Origin: Neelides folsomi
Lineage: Eukaryota; Arthropoda; Collembola; Neelipleona; Neelidae
Reading direction: 5' to 3'
NCBI GenBank assembly: GCA_034687125.1
Contig: JAQGBZ010000501.1
Coordinates: 1 to 38,939, forward strand
Length of the DNA: 38,939 bases
The notes below the pieces were generated by a model that had not been told where the DNA came from, ran no database searches, and worked only from the letters and a program-made list of their open reading frames with translations. Position 1 is the stretch's first letter, and each line of letters opens with the position of its first letter. Below are positions 20,250-32,600 of the stretch, one piece after another. The position numbers and the translations under genes were made by a program.

Positions 20250-20791
20250 TGTATAAAATATAAATGTTCGCTATTAATTTTAATCTCACCTGATAAAATA
20301 AAATAAAATAGATAATTTTAATTTCAAACCAGCACAGAAAAAGGGAGAGGTCTTTATAAGTATTGTCTTAAATTTAAAACGATAACTGATAGCCTAAACC
20401 TTTGCAAGATATTTTTAGATATTCAATATTTAATAACGAATTTTTTTTGAAATTTAAGTATAAAATTGTTAACGAAACCTTTTGGTTATTTAGGTCCGTA
20501 TTTTTTGAAATTAACATTTGATTTAAGAAAGTTTCCATTTTATCTAGTGTATAGCAACAAAATCACACGTGTGCACGTGCACACGTTGCACTATGCTGGT
20601 TACGCCACTGTACCGACACTTCTCTTTTGCGCTCGTGTAAATAGGACATACTTCCTACTCCATGCTAGAAAAGTGTAAGAGAGTTATCCAAATGTCTTAA
20701 TGTTAGTATTCAATGGTCGCATTTCAAATCAGCCATATTAGTAAATTTCCCCAAGTCTCCTGTGCTGATTACGTGATTAATAATATAAATA
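20250..20791. other. Intergenic, 3' side of the Cys-rich gene
   Basis: No gene seen; the plus open frame at 20466-20678 has no family features. It contains the GC-richer palindrome at 20567-20586. Confidence 0.4.
20567..20586. promoter_or_regulatory. 20-bp perfect palindrome with two CACGTG E-boxes
   Basis: ACGTGTGCACGTGCACACGT equals its own reverse complement. CACGTG hexamers start at 20566 and 20574, eight bases apart. CACGTG is the core site of bHLH and bHLH-PAS/Myc-type factors. It lies about 205 bp beyond the 3' end of the Cys-rich gene; any regulatory role is inference. Confidence 0.4.
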
Positions 20792-22373
20792 TTAATTATT
20801 TAGTAATTCATACATGTATGCTAAAACCAATCCATGAATTAGAGAAATATTTATTAATGAAATATAATTAATCATTCCACATGAGTACGCAATTTGGTTT
20901 GTATGATTCTTATAAGATTTGATTGAACATTCCATGTGTTGTTTAATTTCTTCAATTAACGATTCAACCGATTTTAAGAATCTTGGATCAATGCAAGATC
21001 TCATAGTTGTGTTAAAACAGTTTTCAGCCTTTTCGGTGTCACTATATTTAATAAAAATATTTTTGATTATATTAGCTGAAGAATTAAATAAATGATCTTA
21101 CTTTTATACTGATATACTGTCAAAGTCTGGGATCTCCGTTGACCTTATTTTTAAATTAGTTTTATAATATATAAAATATGTTAAAAAATCACGATTTAAT
21201 TATATGAAATCTATTAAATGAAATACTATGAAGGCAAATATTATGTAACATGTAAGGGAGTATCCATAAACTACGTTACACCTTTTCCCGATTTTAAGAA
21301 CTTGTAACACATCATCTACCAATATATTAATAAGGTATTATTTCATGCTTTGGCTGACTTTGACAGTATATTATGTGTAATAATCATTGTATTTGATTTT
21401 TATATGTAATTAAAATATTTATATCTTATATTGAATTTTATATTATATAGGCACATACGATTTCGATGATAACGCGCCATTCATTCATTCATCAAACATT
21501 TATTCGCTATGTATTTGTTAAATAAAATTTATTAATATTTTAAATATTTAATACTTACGTGCATTTGTTCCTATTTGATTTTAATGGACGTTTAAGAAAG
21601 CAATTTTTAAAATTTTCAGATTGTATTTGAACGCATTCTAATTTTCCAGAAGCAAAAAATACTAACAAAAAAAATTAGACATTGTATTTATGAATTTTAA
21701 TCAATTATTTATTCATGTGTCCTTTTATACACATATGTATAGTATTTTTTAATTTTTTAAATTTTACTCAAATTAAAATTTTTAAAATTACTTGCTATTT
21801 TTTCTCCAAAATGATCAATAGTACAAAAATAGTTCATAATTGCATTAAAATAAATTTCCGTGTTTATTTCATGATTGTAACAATCGTCAGACATTCTAAA
21901 TATTTCCAAAAAACATAATTTTAACTTTGGCAATGCATTGCATGCTTCGATTTGTACTTTGCCGTAATTTTCAATTTTTTTGTTGCTTTGTAAATCTTCT
22001 AATTCTTTATATAACTGTTTGTTGATTGGGTCGTTTAACTCCATTTTTAAACATGAGATCATTCTAGGCTTTAAAATTAATTTACAAGTTAATTTTATTA
22101 TGTTAGATTAATATATTAAATCATACATATATGTATAATATATTCATATACTATAGATAATTATTAAAATAATGAATGGTTTATTTAGTGTGAATTTACA
22201 TAAAAAGGTATGTGAATGTGAAAATTTTCATTTGGGCACTTTCTTTTAAATTCAGATATGTAAGCTTCTGCTTTTTCAAGTTCTTCTGAAAATTTCCGAG
22301 GGCTTCCTTCGATCCATGAAATTCGCGCCATGAACAATATTGAAAGAGAAACTTTCAAATTGGTTGTAACCAT
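20792..22373 (-). CDS. Secreted Cys-rich, mostly helical protein of unknown function
   Basis: Four minus exons keep frame with GT-AG introns: 22373-22200, 22068-21792, 21661-21559, 21041-20792, giving 267 aa. The start is the ATG at 22373, because the N-terminus (MVTTNLKVSLSILFMARISW) then reads as a signal peptide; the longer open frame upstream looks like untranslated sequence. Thirteen cysteines are spread over all four exons (KRKCP, EACNALPKLKLC, DDCYNH, YFCTID, LECVQ, KNCFL, NKC, ENCFN, RSCID, MECS, YSCG). Predicted amphipathic helices lie between them. A hydrophobic C-terminal stretch (ISLINISLIHGLVLAYMY) could be a GPI signal or a membrane anchor. The spacing recalls nematode DUF19/T20D4.11-like extracellular domains, but I cannot confirm membership. 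Confidence 0.72.
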
Positions 22374-23726
22374 GTTTAAACTTCTGAAATGATTTTTGAT
22401 ATCGTGCTTATAGAAATGAATCTTATTAAAAAAGCTATGAATCAATTGAATTTTCAACGTTTTGAAAAGAAAAGTATCATAAAAATGTAATTTAAATAAT
22501 CCAAACAATTTGTAAATTCAAAAAAATGGGATTTTTCTAAAAATAATGTTTTATTATGCATAGCTTTTTTATTTGCAAAATAAACAATTGAGTTGAATAA
22601 AAATATTTTGTCGTCATTTTATAGTTCTTTATCAAAATTTTTAAATAAACAAAAATGTTAAGTTGACCTATATTTGATTAAAGAATTTACGCAGTTTTAT
22701 TTATTGTTAGGTTCTTCCAATATTAAGCCGATTTAAGAAAAGCCTTAAACTTGTTTGTTTAAATACTATAATGACTCATGTTTTATTTAGATATAAAAAA
22801 GTAAATATTTGCTAAATAACTTTTGTTTGCTGATTAAGATATAATACCATTGTTTACTTCAGTATTTTGTCTATATCTCTGATAACGTGACATGATTTAA
22901 AATAAATAGACGCTTTGGCATTTTTTATGTTCATTTAGATGAAAAAAATATCGGTTTATTTTAATTTAATATTACGAGTCAAATAACATGATTTAAATTC
23001 AAATAACGAACTTCTCAGATGGAATTGAATATAAATGGCCATTTATTTATCGTTATTTTATAAAAAAAAATTTTCATTTCTTTTCTCTAATTTTACGTAA
23101 AAGGTGACCCAAGATTTAACATTCTTTTTTTTGTTATTTTCACACATATATTATTAAAAATACCAATCAAATTTTCTTACAATTAGCAATTATATACTTT
23201 GTTCATTTAAAACTTAAGATGAATTTAAAAAAGAGTGTTACTTCTAGTAAAAATAAATTGATTATGGTTATGGTAATATGTTTTTATGAAAATTAATCAA
23301 AGAAGGAAGTTAATAAATGTCACCATTGCAGAAATGGAGAAACTCACAATTAAAATATTTTGAAAATTTGTCTTTATTAAATTATACAAATGTAATATTC
23401 ATTAAATTTACAAAATTAATAAGAAATTAATTTAAGGATATTAAATATAATATAATGTTATTACATAATTATATTCATAACTAGAATATTAACAAAATAT
23501 TAATTATTATTTAATTATTATTTACCAATTTAATAAAATTCATAAAAATGAAATAATTATAAATTATAATTTTTACCCATTTCAAATAATTTAATGTATA
23601 CTTTACTTTTATATTCTTACTACAGCTTATGAAAATATTAATGTTAAAAGGTATTTGAAAGCTTATTTAAAATAGAAGATGAAATTATGAATCGTTTATT
23701 AAATTATTCCGATTAATTCTTATAAT
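22374..23726. other. Intergenic, no gene recognised
   Basis: Extremely AT-rich; should hold the promoter of the minus-strand Cys-rich gene near 22374-22600. No other structure seen. Confidence 0.45.
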
Positions 23727-23851
23727 TTAAGGGTCACAATCAAGGCAATCACAGTCGTTCATCTGAATTTCATGCTCATTCAAACCAGGGTAAACTCGTC
23801 TTACTACATTCAATACTCCGAAATCTTTGACCATGATGTTCAGGTAAAATT
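23727..23851 (-). other. Orphan last-exon-like segment with Cys-rich tail
   Basis: On the minus strand an AG acceptor at 23853-23852 precedes a frame reading FYLNIMVKDFGVLNVVRRVY and ending NDCDCLDCDP before TAA (23729-23727). The residue pattern and defined stop look like a true 3' exon. No upstream partner is found before the receptor gene ends at 24103, and splicing to that receptor would break frame. An overlapping plus-strand frame (23772-24044) is less convincing. Family not recognised. Confidence 0.35.
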
Positions 23852-24102
23852 CTACATTTTGAGTTTACTTTTTATCCATAGGTACAATGCTTTCCCTATG
23901 AGAAGTAGAAGTTGGTACGACCTGTATAAGTTACCTTTTATGAAGAGATTAAGATATATTAGTGCGAGTGAGATATATTCAGGATTTAGAATAGATAATT
24001 TTTCAAGAATAAATAGAAATACATGGAGCATATTTATGACTTAAAAATGTACATGAGATCAATTCACTACCAATTACAATGCCATTAGAATAATTCTAAT
24101 TT

Positions 24103-26385
24103 TTAATAATGAATTCTTAATATGTGATTGTATAAAATGCTAAAAATAAATGTTACAAAATAATAATTATGTAAAATTATTTCAACCAACCAAATAAAAA
24201 TTGATATTCCCAAAAAGAAGCCAGAGATGACCAAAATCGGAAGGATTTTTCTTATTATTAAAGGAGTAGGATTGTAAACTTCCGGAGATTTCAACAAACT
24301 TTTAAATGTATTAATTTTATCAAAATTACGCCTATTCCATTTTTTTGCCGAAATAGAGCCATTCACTGAATCCATATGCGAAAAGGGGGAGATAATTTTA
24401 TATCCTTCGTCCCACAGTTGCCAAATACCAGATTCAAAAAGAGAGCCATAAATATTTTTAAAGTGTTTTTTTAAGTCTGAATTAAATTGTAATGCCATAA
24501 AGAGGTTAACTTCATAAATACTTTCTGCGAAATTATATTCGCTATTTCTAAACTCCCTCTCTTTCAGAATGTAATATTTGTCTGGCTTAAAATATTCAGT
24601 AAGTTTTTCAATCCTCCAAATAAAATCAATTTCGTCCAATAGAATAAAATTGTAGGGCAAATTAAAATTCCCGGACCATATTTCAACCCGGATTCTATCA
24701 TCCCAATTGTTGACTTTAAGAAAGGAATTTGGAATGAAATGGATTGATTTTTTAAAAAGTTTTAAAATTTCTTTCTGTTTACGTTTTGTGGAATATTCCA
24801 AAGTCTGGAAAAAACCAGGCACTGAATTTTCATAAAAAAATTTCTCGCTCATATTTGGATTAATGCTTTTCAATCTAAAATATTCTCGCATGGCCCCGAA
24901 CTGGATGAATGGAGTTGATGAATAAATAATTGGATTATTATTCGAATAAGCCAACTCTTCAAATGTTTTGTAAGATTTCGGATTTTTGTCCAAAGCGATG
25001 ATTAAAAATAATTTGGACTTGTAAGCCGTGGTAATAATTAAACTCATCATAATAAAATTGGCGACTAAAAGTACGTGTTGAAAGTTCTTTGAGGGAATTT
25101 TGTCAAAGGCTGAATGCCCTTGCTCCAAAATGAATTGAAAAATTGCTGAATACAAATCGCACAATTTTACCGATTTAATTTTATGGGAAAAGCGTGAAAA
25201 TAAATATTCAAATTTTAAAAATGCTACAATGATAATTAATGTAGTTGAAAAGAATATCCAAACTGAGGGGTCAAATGGAGCAACGAAGTGGGAATAATTA
25301 ATTACTTTGGATTTGTGAATGAAATTTGTAAAGCTATATTGAATTTTAAAACGAAATGGCAAATAAGCTGAAGAAATCAAAAACTGATACAAAACTCGAA
25401 AACCAATAAAATTAATCATTTTCACTCCATGTATTTGGGTGAAAGAAATGTTTAAAAGTTGAGAAACAGTTTTTGCCAAACATCTTTGAGGAATTACATT
25501 AAAAGGATCAAGGTCCTTCATGTGGCATACGTAATTGAAATCTATCTTTGATAAATAATTATAATGAATAAGATCGTTTAATATTTCTGCATTTTCAAAA
25601 TCTCTCTGATCATTCACTTTATAAAAATATGAATGTAAATTTAAAAATCCTTCTTCTGGAATTACAATTAAGTTCCTAATGAATTCTTTAAATATTTCAT
25701 AGCGATTTATTTCATTTAAATTGTCGAATTTTCGGAAACTTCTCAAAATTTTGAGTTCCTTGGCCGGATTGTCATCTTCAGAAATTGCATAAATTATAAA
25801 ATTATCTGCAGGGTAATATAATCTATCCAAATTCATTTTTAAACTATAATTCATATCGTAATATTTTTCATTGAAATTCCCTTCTTCATTGGAATTTATT
25901 ATTCCTTGAAAGGCAATAACAAAAAAGTTAAATTTACTGATTGGAACTCGTAAATGCAAAATGGTTACATGTTGTAATATGTCATATAATGTTTCGATCT
26001 TTTTAAATTCCTTTTCGCTTATTAAAATAGATACTGTACATAGAGAGAATTTACGAAAATAATTTGTAGAAATTATTAATTCGCTAAAATATGGCATCGT
26101 TGTATTTTCGTAACTTATATATTCCCTATGTTTGTATAATCGACCTTTAAAATGAAATTGTATTGAAAGCACAGACTCAAAACCCGAAAAATATTCAATG
26201 TAATTTTTTAATAATAAATTTTCATTTTCGTCACGATAATATTTATAAATATATATTTCACAATTACTAAAAGTTTTTAAATGTAAAGAACTCTTAATGT
26301 TATCAGAAGGAAAAGAATTTTTGAAATTTAAGCAATGAATTGTTAAAATGTTGATTGAAATATTTATTAATATGAAATTTATCAT
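24103..26385 (-). CDS. Divergent ionotropic receptor (IR family), intronless
   Basis: A single 760-residue frame starts at ATG 26385 with a signal peptide (residues 1-18). The first about 370 residues form the extracellular region including S1. M1 is about 374-395 (SVWIFFSTTLIIIVAFL). The pore loop is about 405-425 (LYSAIFQFILEQGHSAF) and M2 about 436-461 (ending TAYKSKLF). Ligand lobe S2 runs to about 708, and M3 is about 712-738 (KILPILVISGFFLGISIFIW), followed by a short tail. This order and the FILEQG pore are typical of arthropod IRs, iGluR-derived ligand-gated channels used in smell, taste or temperature sensing. The iGluR SYTANLAAFL motif is not conserved. Divergent IRs are often intronless, as here. 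The ligand is unknown. Confidence 0.85.
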   Translation of the reverse strand: MINFILINISINILTIHCLNFKNSFPSDNIKSSLHLKTFSNCEIYIYKYYRDENENLLLKNYIEYFSGFESVLSIQFHFKGRLYKHREYISYENTTMPYFSELIISTNYFRKFSLCTVSILISEKEFKKIETLYDILQHVTILHLRVPISKFNFFVIAFQGIINSNEEGNFNEKYYDMNYSLKMNLDRLYYPADNFIIYAISEDDNPAKELKILRSFRKFDNLNEINRYEIFKEFIRNLIVIPEEGFLNLHSYFYKVNDQRDFENAEILNDLIHYNYLSKIDFNYVCHMKDLDPFNVIPQRCLAKTVSQLLNISFTQIHGVKMINFIGFRVLYQFLISSAYLPFRFKIQYSFTNFIHKSKVINYSHFVAPFDPSVWIFFSTTLIIIVAFLKFEYLFSRFSHKIKSVKLCDLYSAIFQFILEQGHSAFDKIPSKNFQHVLLVANFIMMSLIITTAYKSKLFLIIALDKNPKSYKTFEELAYSNNNPIIYSSTPFIQFGAMREYFRLKSINPNMSEKFFYENSVPGFFQTLEYSTKRKQKEILKLFKKSIHFIPNSFLKVNNWDDRIRVEIWSGNFNLPYNFILLDEIDFIWRIEKLTEYFKPDKYYILKEREFRNSEYNFAESIYEVNLFMALQFNSDLKKHFKNIYGSLFESGIWQLWDEGYKIISPFSHMDSVNGSISAKKWNRRNFDKINTFKSLLKSPEVYNPTPLIIRKILPILVISGFFLGISIFIWLVEIILHNYYFVTFIFSILYNHILRIHY

Positions 26386-27525
26386 ATTAAATAAAATGGC
26401 TTTTTAAACATTATAAATTTAAATTAAGATTTTTTATCAATTCAAGATATGAATTGATATTCAGAACAGATTTTACATTCAAACATGTATTAATTTACAA
26501 TCAGATGATGACTTAAACTCAAATCCACACCTTATTTTTTATCACTAGCATGTCATATACAAATAGATAGGGCTGGGGATGACTGATTTTTTCCAAAATA
26601 AACAAACTGGTTTAAATAGCGGAGCCTCATGCTGGTTTTTTGGATTTTATTATTTTCTCAATTTCCCCTTAAAGTTATTTAATAACAATAACTTACAAAT
26701 AACAATTCTTTCAATCCTCATTTGTTCTAAGAACCTCAAATATGCGAACTTTGAATCATTTAAATATTTTAATGAGTTGAGATGTAGACACTTTTATTGG
26801 AAATCTAAAGATTTCGATTAAAACTAGTGAGGGAAGAAATATTTCCAGAGCTCGGCAGTTGTCTCTGCAAAAAGAAAATTAATAGAATAACAATTGGATC
26901 AAATAAATAATATACATTTGAGTAAGAATATTTTAAATTTGGTTACATCTTATCATAAAGATTTTTTTGGTCATGAAATTTATAATTATAATAATATATT
27001 ATCAATATTACTTTAAAAATACAATTATTCTATCATCCATCAAGTTTAAAATATATTGAGTGAGTAATAAAAACGGCCTACGTTAGTTTTATATTACTGA
27101 AAATTAAAAATATATTTATAATCAGATAAAAATTAATCAATTATTATTTAAATTTTATTTTTAGCTAGAAAAATGCTATAATAATTAAAGTTAAAGTTAG
27201 TAAATTGTAATAGAAAATATAATTTAATCCCTTAATATTTGAATATGGGCCAGGTTCTAGCATATACAACCAGCCAAACTGTTTTTTTTAATAAAACCCA
27301 ATTTATAACATTTCACCCTGTTTAAACAGTCTGAGCAATTTTTACAGTGTCTTTTTACAGCCCTGCAAATAGCTATTAGTTTAATAATCCAATTAACTAA
27401 ATAGAAATTAATTAATATAAATAATTATAACTTACCCTATTTAATTAACATTAATATTTAATGCTTACTAATGAAAATGAAACTAAAAGATCGTGCACAC
27501 TCACGTCAACGGCACATCATTCCTT
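26386..27525. other. Intergenic upstream of the receptor gene
   Basis: AT-rich, with presumed promoter sequence next to 26386. The plus frame at 26579-26821 shows no family signature. Near 27256-27315 is the loose match to 19614-19670. Confidence 0.4.
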
Positions 27526-27664
27526 GGCGTCGAACGTCGCCAAATACTGTTCACACTGGGAATTTGTGTGACGCCAAAAGTTCGACACCAAAAAAGTTAA
27601 TGTTCACACTGAAGCTTTTAAGGCGTCGAACTTTTTGCGTCCACGAGTTAATACGGCGTCGAAC
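27526..27664. repeat. CpG-rich cluster of GGCGTCGAAC motifs
   Basis: GGCGTCGAAC occurs exactly at 27526, 27622 and 27655. Inverted pieces (GACGCC at 27570, GTTCGACACC at 27580) and two TTCACACT copies lie between. It stands out as a GC-rich island in AT-rich DNA. It could be a degenerate foldback element or a protein-binding cluster. Confidence 0.55.
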
Positions 27665-28022
27665 TAAGTTGAATAAATTCAACTTTGGGGAATGATATTT
27701 GACACCCGTTTAAATTCTAATTGATTTTAGTGAAATTGTTTTTAGTGCAGAATTCAATTTAATATTATTGTTTTAATCATATTTATTATATAATAAACTT
27801 GAATATAATTTATTAGCTATTATGTGTATCTACACTATTTATTATTCTGGACAATTTTTGAGGCTTCGATACTTTATTATTCGTTTTTATTTAATAAATT
27901 TGATATTCTTTTAGAATAAGTATCGTATTATAAGTATTTATGTTTTTATATTAAGCTCTTAAATAAATTGCATTAATGTAATGAGATGACAAAAATATGT
28001 TTTTGATATTTATTTAATCGAT

Positions 28023-28479
28023 TTAAAAGTAAAAAGTAATTAAAAGTATAGGAAGTAATGTTGATGTTACTCTGCATGCCAAAATCAAATTAAACCCTTC
28101 TTGTTTAATGATTCGTCCCATATCTTTTAAATTATCGAACATTGAGATGTTCACTTTTAGATTATGGTCAAATCTGGGATCAATGAGGTCAAAGTCAAAT
28201 TGAATTTCTTTATCAAATTCAGAATATTTGTTAAATTTGTGATGATTGAAAAAATCGATTTCTTCGTATGGAATTTCATTAATGACGATTTTAATAAATT
28301 CGTCGACATTTTCTAATTTGGCTTTGGTTCTTAATTTTGTTATTTCAACCTCTTGTTTGGCTTGTGATTTTAAAGATAAAAAGGTATTTTTTAATTAGAT
28401 AAATATAAATATATAGAATTACCAATGGTTGCAAAAATAAGATTTTAAATATACACTTTTTTCTTGTATAGTTTTTCAT
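28023..28479 (-). pseudogene. Relic of GalNAc-transferase exon 1 (anchor and stem only)
   Basis: From ATG 28479 the minus strand reads MKNYTRKKCIFKILFLQPLV, like the intact gene's [20 protein letters not shown]. After a frameshift or small intron it continues LENVDEFIKIVINEIPYEEI, then DFFNHHKFNKYSEFDKEIQ and IIKQEGFNLIL. These parallel [39 protein letters not shown] and [11 protein letters not shown]. Similarity stops where the catalytic domain should begin, and no later exon is found nearby. It is a paralogous fragment about 13.4 kb from the intact gene, same orientation. Selection status is unclear because the stem frame is still open. Confidence 0.8.
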
Positions 28480-29620
28480 ATTAACTTATAAATTTTCAAT
28501 GTTAATTTTAATTTAATTGCAAATTATTCATATTATTATAGAAATAAACTATATCTTAAATTATTTATTGTTAATGAGAGAAAATGTTGGATTTAATTCA
28601 GTGTTGTATTGAGTATTGAATAAAGATAAGTTAAATCTATTTAATTGAGAGTATTTTACTTTACAATTATATTTATTATTTCATGATATGTAATTTAATT
28701 TCTCAAAAATATTTTCAATATTTCAATCTAATAATTTTTTTTCTATATAAATTATTCCTTTAATAAGAATAAAATTTATATAAATAATCATTTCATCATT
28801 GTCATTAGATATCAATATCAATTGTAACTTAATCCAATCTTATTTCTAAAATTTTATTTCTAAAATAAATGAAATGAGTTAAATGAACTATTGTAATAAG
28901 CTCATAAGTGAAGATGGTGATGGTTGATGGTGATGAAGACTGAAGAACTTTTATCGGAGAAACATGACTCGTATAAATAATCTTCCAAAAAGTTTTCGTA
29001 TTTGAATATTTTGCTTCTTAAAATCAAGTTGGCAATGGTTAAAGGGTTAAAATTAAAATACCACTATTAAAACACATGTGAGCTTGGTATTAATAAAATA
29101 GTAAAATAACAAATTATCAATAAATAAACTATTTATTATTTACGTGTACATTTAATAACGTAAAGAATATAATCCGCAGATTCTACAAATTTAAATATGT
29201 TAATAAATATTTTAATTAGAGAGTTAAATTCATTTCATTTATTCATCAAATATCCCTTTTAAATGCTAAATTATATTAACCATCATTAAATAGCACTACC
29301 TAATATTTAATATGTATTTTAAGATTAAATCGCATCGCCCCTAAAGAAATAGCATGTGTTGTGAGGTTAAAGGTAGTTTGTATATTGCGGTAATTTTGAG
29401 AATTCTTCGCTTCTCTTCCAAAAATTCTGTTCCTCTCTTTCCTTCAATAAAATCAATCCATTCAATTTAATTAAATATCTTTAAATTTAACTTCAATTGC
29501 TTCGGTATAAGCCATAGATTATTACCTTAATTGTAATAATCAAAACATTTTACCTTGTTCTTCACCCAATAAAACATTTAACCGACCTTAAGGATTTTAA
29601 TTGACTTGATCCAATTTAAA
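28480..29620. other. Intergenic; promoter side of crooked neck
   Basis: AT-rich with no gene seen. The last about 250 bases before 29621 are somewhat less AT-rich and probably contain the crooked neck promoter and 5' UTR. Confidence 0.45.
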
Positions 29621-32600
29621 ATGGAACAAGCTCCCTCAGGAAAGCCTCAACGAGTCCCCAAAGTTGCGAAAGTAATTCATTTAATTACTCATTTTTACAC
29701 TCAACTTTTTCTACATAAATATTAAAATTAATCATCCCCATTTAATATTTGAATTACTTAAATTAACTTATATTCCGATTACAGGTTAAGAACAAGGCCC
29801 CGGCGGAGATCCAAATCACAGCTGAGCAACTTCTTCGAGAAGCCAAAGAGCGAGATTTGGAAATTGTCGCCGCCCCGCCGAAGCAAAAGATCTCCGATCC
29901 TGAAGAACTCGATGCTTACAGGTTGAGGAAAAGGAAAGGGTTCGAAGACAACATCAGAAAAAACCGGTATGTGATTTAAACCATTTATTTTAATTTCAGA
30001 GAAAAAATTGATCTTTATTTATTTACTTAATATTGTTAATTTAATTAATTGAGATAATCAAATTATGTTTTTTTATTATTTAAGTATGGTGATTGGTAAT
30101 TGGCTCAAGTACGCCAAATGGGAGGAAAGCCAAGGAGAGATCCAGCGATCTCGGAGCGTCTACGAGCGAGCCCTCGATGTCGACCATCGTAACACAACAC
30201 TTTGGCTCCGTTACGCCGAAATGGAAATGAGATGCAGACAGGTAAATTATTCACTTTAATCATAATCTCATAATTAAAATTATATATTAATAGCATATTT
30301 AAAACTACATCTTTAAAACTTTAATTATTATTTAAATATTTAAAAGGTTAACCATGCGAGGAATTTATGGGATCGTGCCATCACCGTCCTTCCGCGAGTG
30401 AATCAATTCTGGTATAAATACACCTACATGGAAGAAATGCTCTCAAACATCGCTGGTAATTTATTAAACCCACATTTAAATAATCGAACAATTATTAATA
30501 TTCTTATTTAAGTAATTATTTAATATGTTTAATTCGAATCAATTAAAATTAATTATGTGATTCAAATAATTTTCGCAATGTTAAGAAACTTTATTTTAAC
30601 TTATTCTCAATTAATGTTTAATTATTATTAGGTTGTCGTCAAGTTTTCGAACGATGGTTGGAATGGCACCCCGACCAACAAGCATGGCAAACTTACATCA
30701 ACTTCGAGATGCGTTACAAGGAGATTGATCTTGCAAGAGGAATTTATGAGCGATTTGTCTATACCCATCCCGATGTGAAGCATTGGATCAAATACGCCCG
30801 GTTTGAAGAGAAAAATGGGTTCATCCGGTCGGCCAGGAAAGTGTACGAAAGGGCCGTGGAGTTCTATGGGGAAGAATACATGGACGAGCAATTGTTCATT
30901 GCTTTTGCAAAGTTTGAGGAAAATCAGCGTGAGGTAAATTAATTAATTGATATCAAATCATTGAATAATTAATTAAATTCATTCATTAAATAATTAATTA
31001 GAATCATTCATTAAAGTATTAATTGCAGTCAATCAATTCATTGTTTAATAATAACATAATTAATGAACTAATGATTTAACGCAGTTACAATAAAATTGAA
31101 TTTACTTAAAGTTAATGTAATTAAGATTATATGTATTTAAGTTAATGAGAATCTTAATCCTAATTAAAATTATTATTTTAATTTTCCAGCATGAACGCGC
31201 TAGAGTAATTTACAAATACGCTCTTGAGAAACTCGGAAAAAGCGACGATTTGTTCAAGAACTACACAATCCATGAAAAGAAGTTTGGTGAAAGGTCAGGG
31301 ATTGAAAATGTGATCAATTCAAAGAGACGACACGAATACGAAACAACTTTGGCTGAGAATCCACACGACTATGACACGTGGTTTGATTATCTCAAACTGC
31401 TTGAGTCTTCTGAAGACGTCGAAGTTGAAGTTGTGAGAGAAACTTACGAAAGAGCAATTGCAAATTTGCCACTACTTATGGTAAAACAAAATAAAACAAA
31501 AGTATAATTAACATTTACATTTAAACTTTAACTTTTAATCACTATCTGATTCTAATTAAAATCTTATTATTTATAATTAATAACAATTAAACTAATTTCT
31601 CAAATTATTTTATTTAAATGTTATTTTGAATGTAATTTCAATTTGTTTATTATAGGAAAAAATCTATTGGCGCCGGTACATTTACCTTTGGATCAACTAC
31701 GCGATCTTTGAAGAGCTCACTGTTGGGGACATGGAAAGAACAAGGAAAGTTTACAAAGCGGCCCTTGACCTTCTCCCACACAAAACATTTACATTTGCCA
31801 AGGTTTGGTTACTTTATGCTCATTTTGAAGTCCGGGAGAAGAATCTTCAACAAGCAAGGAAAACTCTGGTGAATTTAATTATAATTAAAATAACTTAATG
31901 ATTTGATTAAAATGCTAATCAACTAAATACTTAATTATTTGATTATTTAACTAAATGCTTAATTATTTGATTATTTACTTAATGGGGTTTAATTTGTTCA
32001 TGTAGGGAATGAGTTTGGGAGTGTGCCCAAAGGAGAAATTGTTCCGTGGCTACATTGATCTCGAAATCCAGCTGAGAGAGTTTGACCGATGCAGAATCCT
32101 CTACGAGAAATTCCTCGAATTCGGGCCGGAAAATTGCACCACTTGGATGAAATTTGCCGAGTTGGAATGTTTGTTGGGAGATTTCGAGAGAGCGAGGGCG
32201 GTTTATGAATTGGCCGTTTCCCAACCACGTCTCGACATGCCTGAGATTCTTTGGAAGGCCTTCATTGACTTTGAAATTGACCAAGGGGCGTTTGAACATG
32301 CGAGAGAACTTTATTATCGCTTATTACAAAGAACCCATCATGTTAAGGTACATTTAAAGAATAATTATATTTACATTATCGAAGTTAAAAATTAAATTAT
32401 TAATATCAACAAATTGTTAATTAAATATTAACATTGTGTAACTTAATGGTGATCTTAATGTAAGCTAATGATAAATGTTTTTAATTCATTTAGGTTTGGT
32501 TGAGTTTGAGTCAATTCGAACTTGGAATCGGCGACGATGGGAGCGTGAAAAGAGCAAGAAATGTATTTGAAAAAGCGAATGATAAATTGAAGGGGAATGA

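Noticed and set aside
20466..20678. Plus open frame across the E-box palindrome
   Set aside because: Palindromic CACGTG sequence yields the frame by chance; no family signature.
23772..24044. Plus-strand 90-codon open frame
   Set aside because: It opens with TTG and overlaps a more convincing minus-strand exon; no domain seen.
26579..26821. Plus open frame upstream of the receptor
   Set aside because: Low-complexity Phe/Asn/Tyr composition typical of AT-rich noncoding DNA.
27471..27695. Plus open frame over the GGCGTCGAAC cluster
   Set aside because: Its Arg/Thr-rich translation simply reflects the repeated GC-rich motif.
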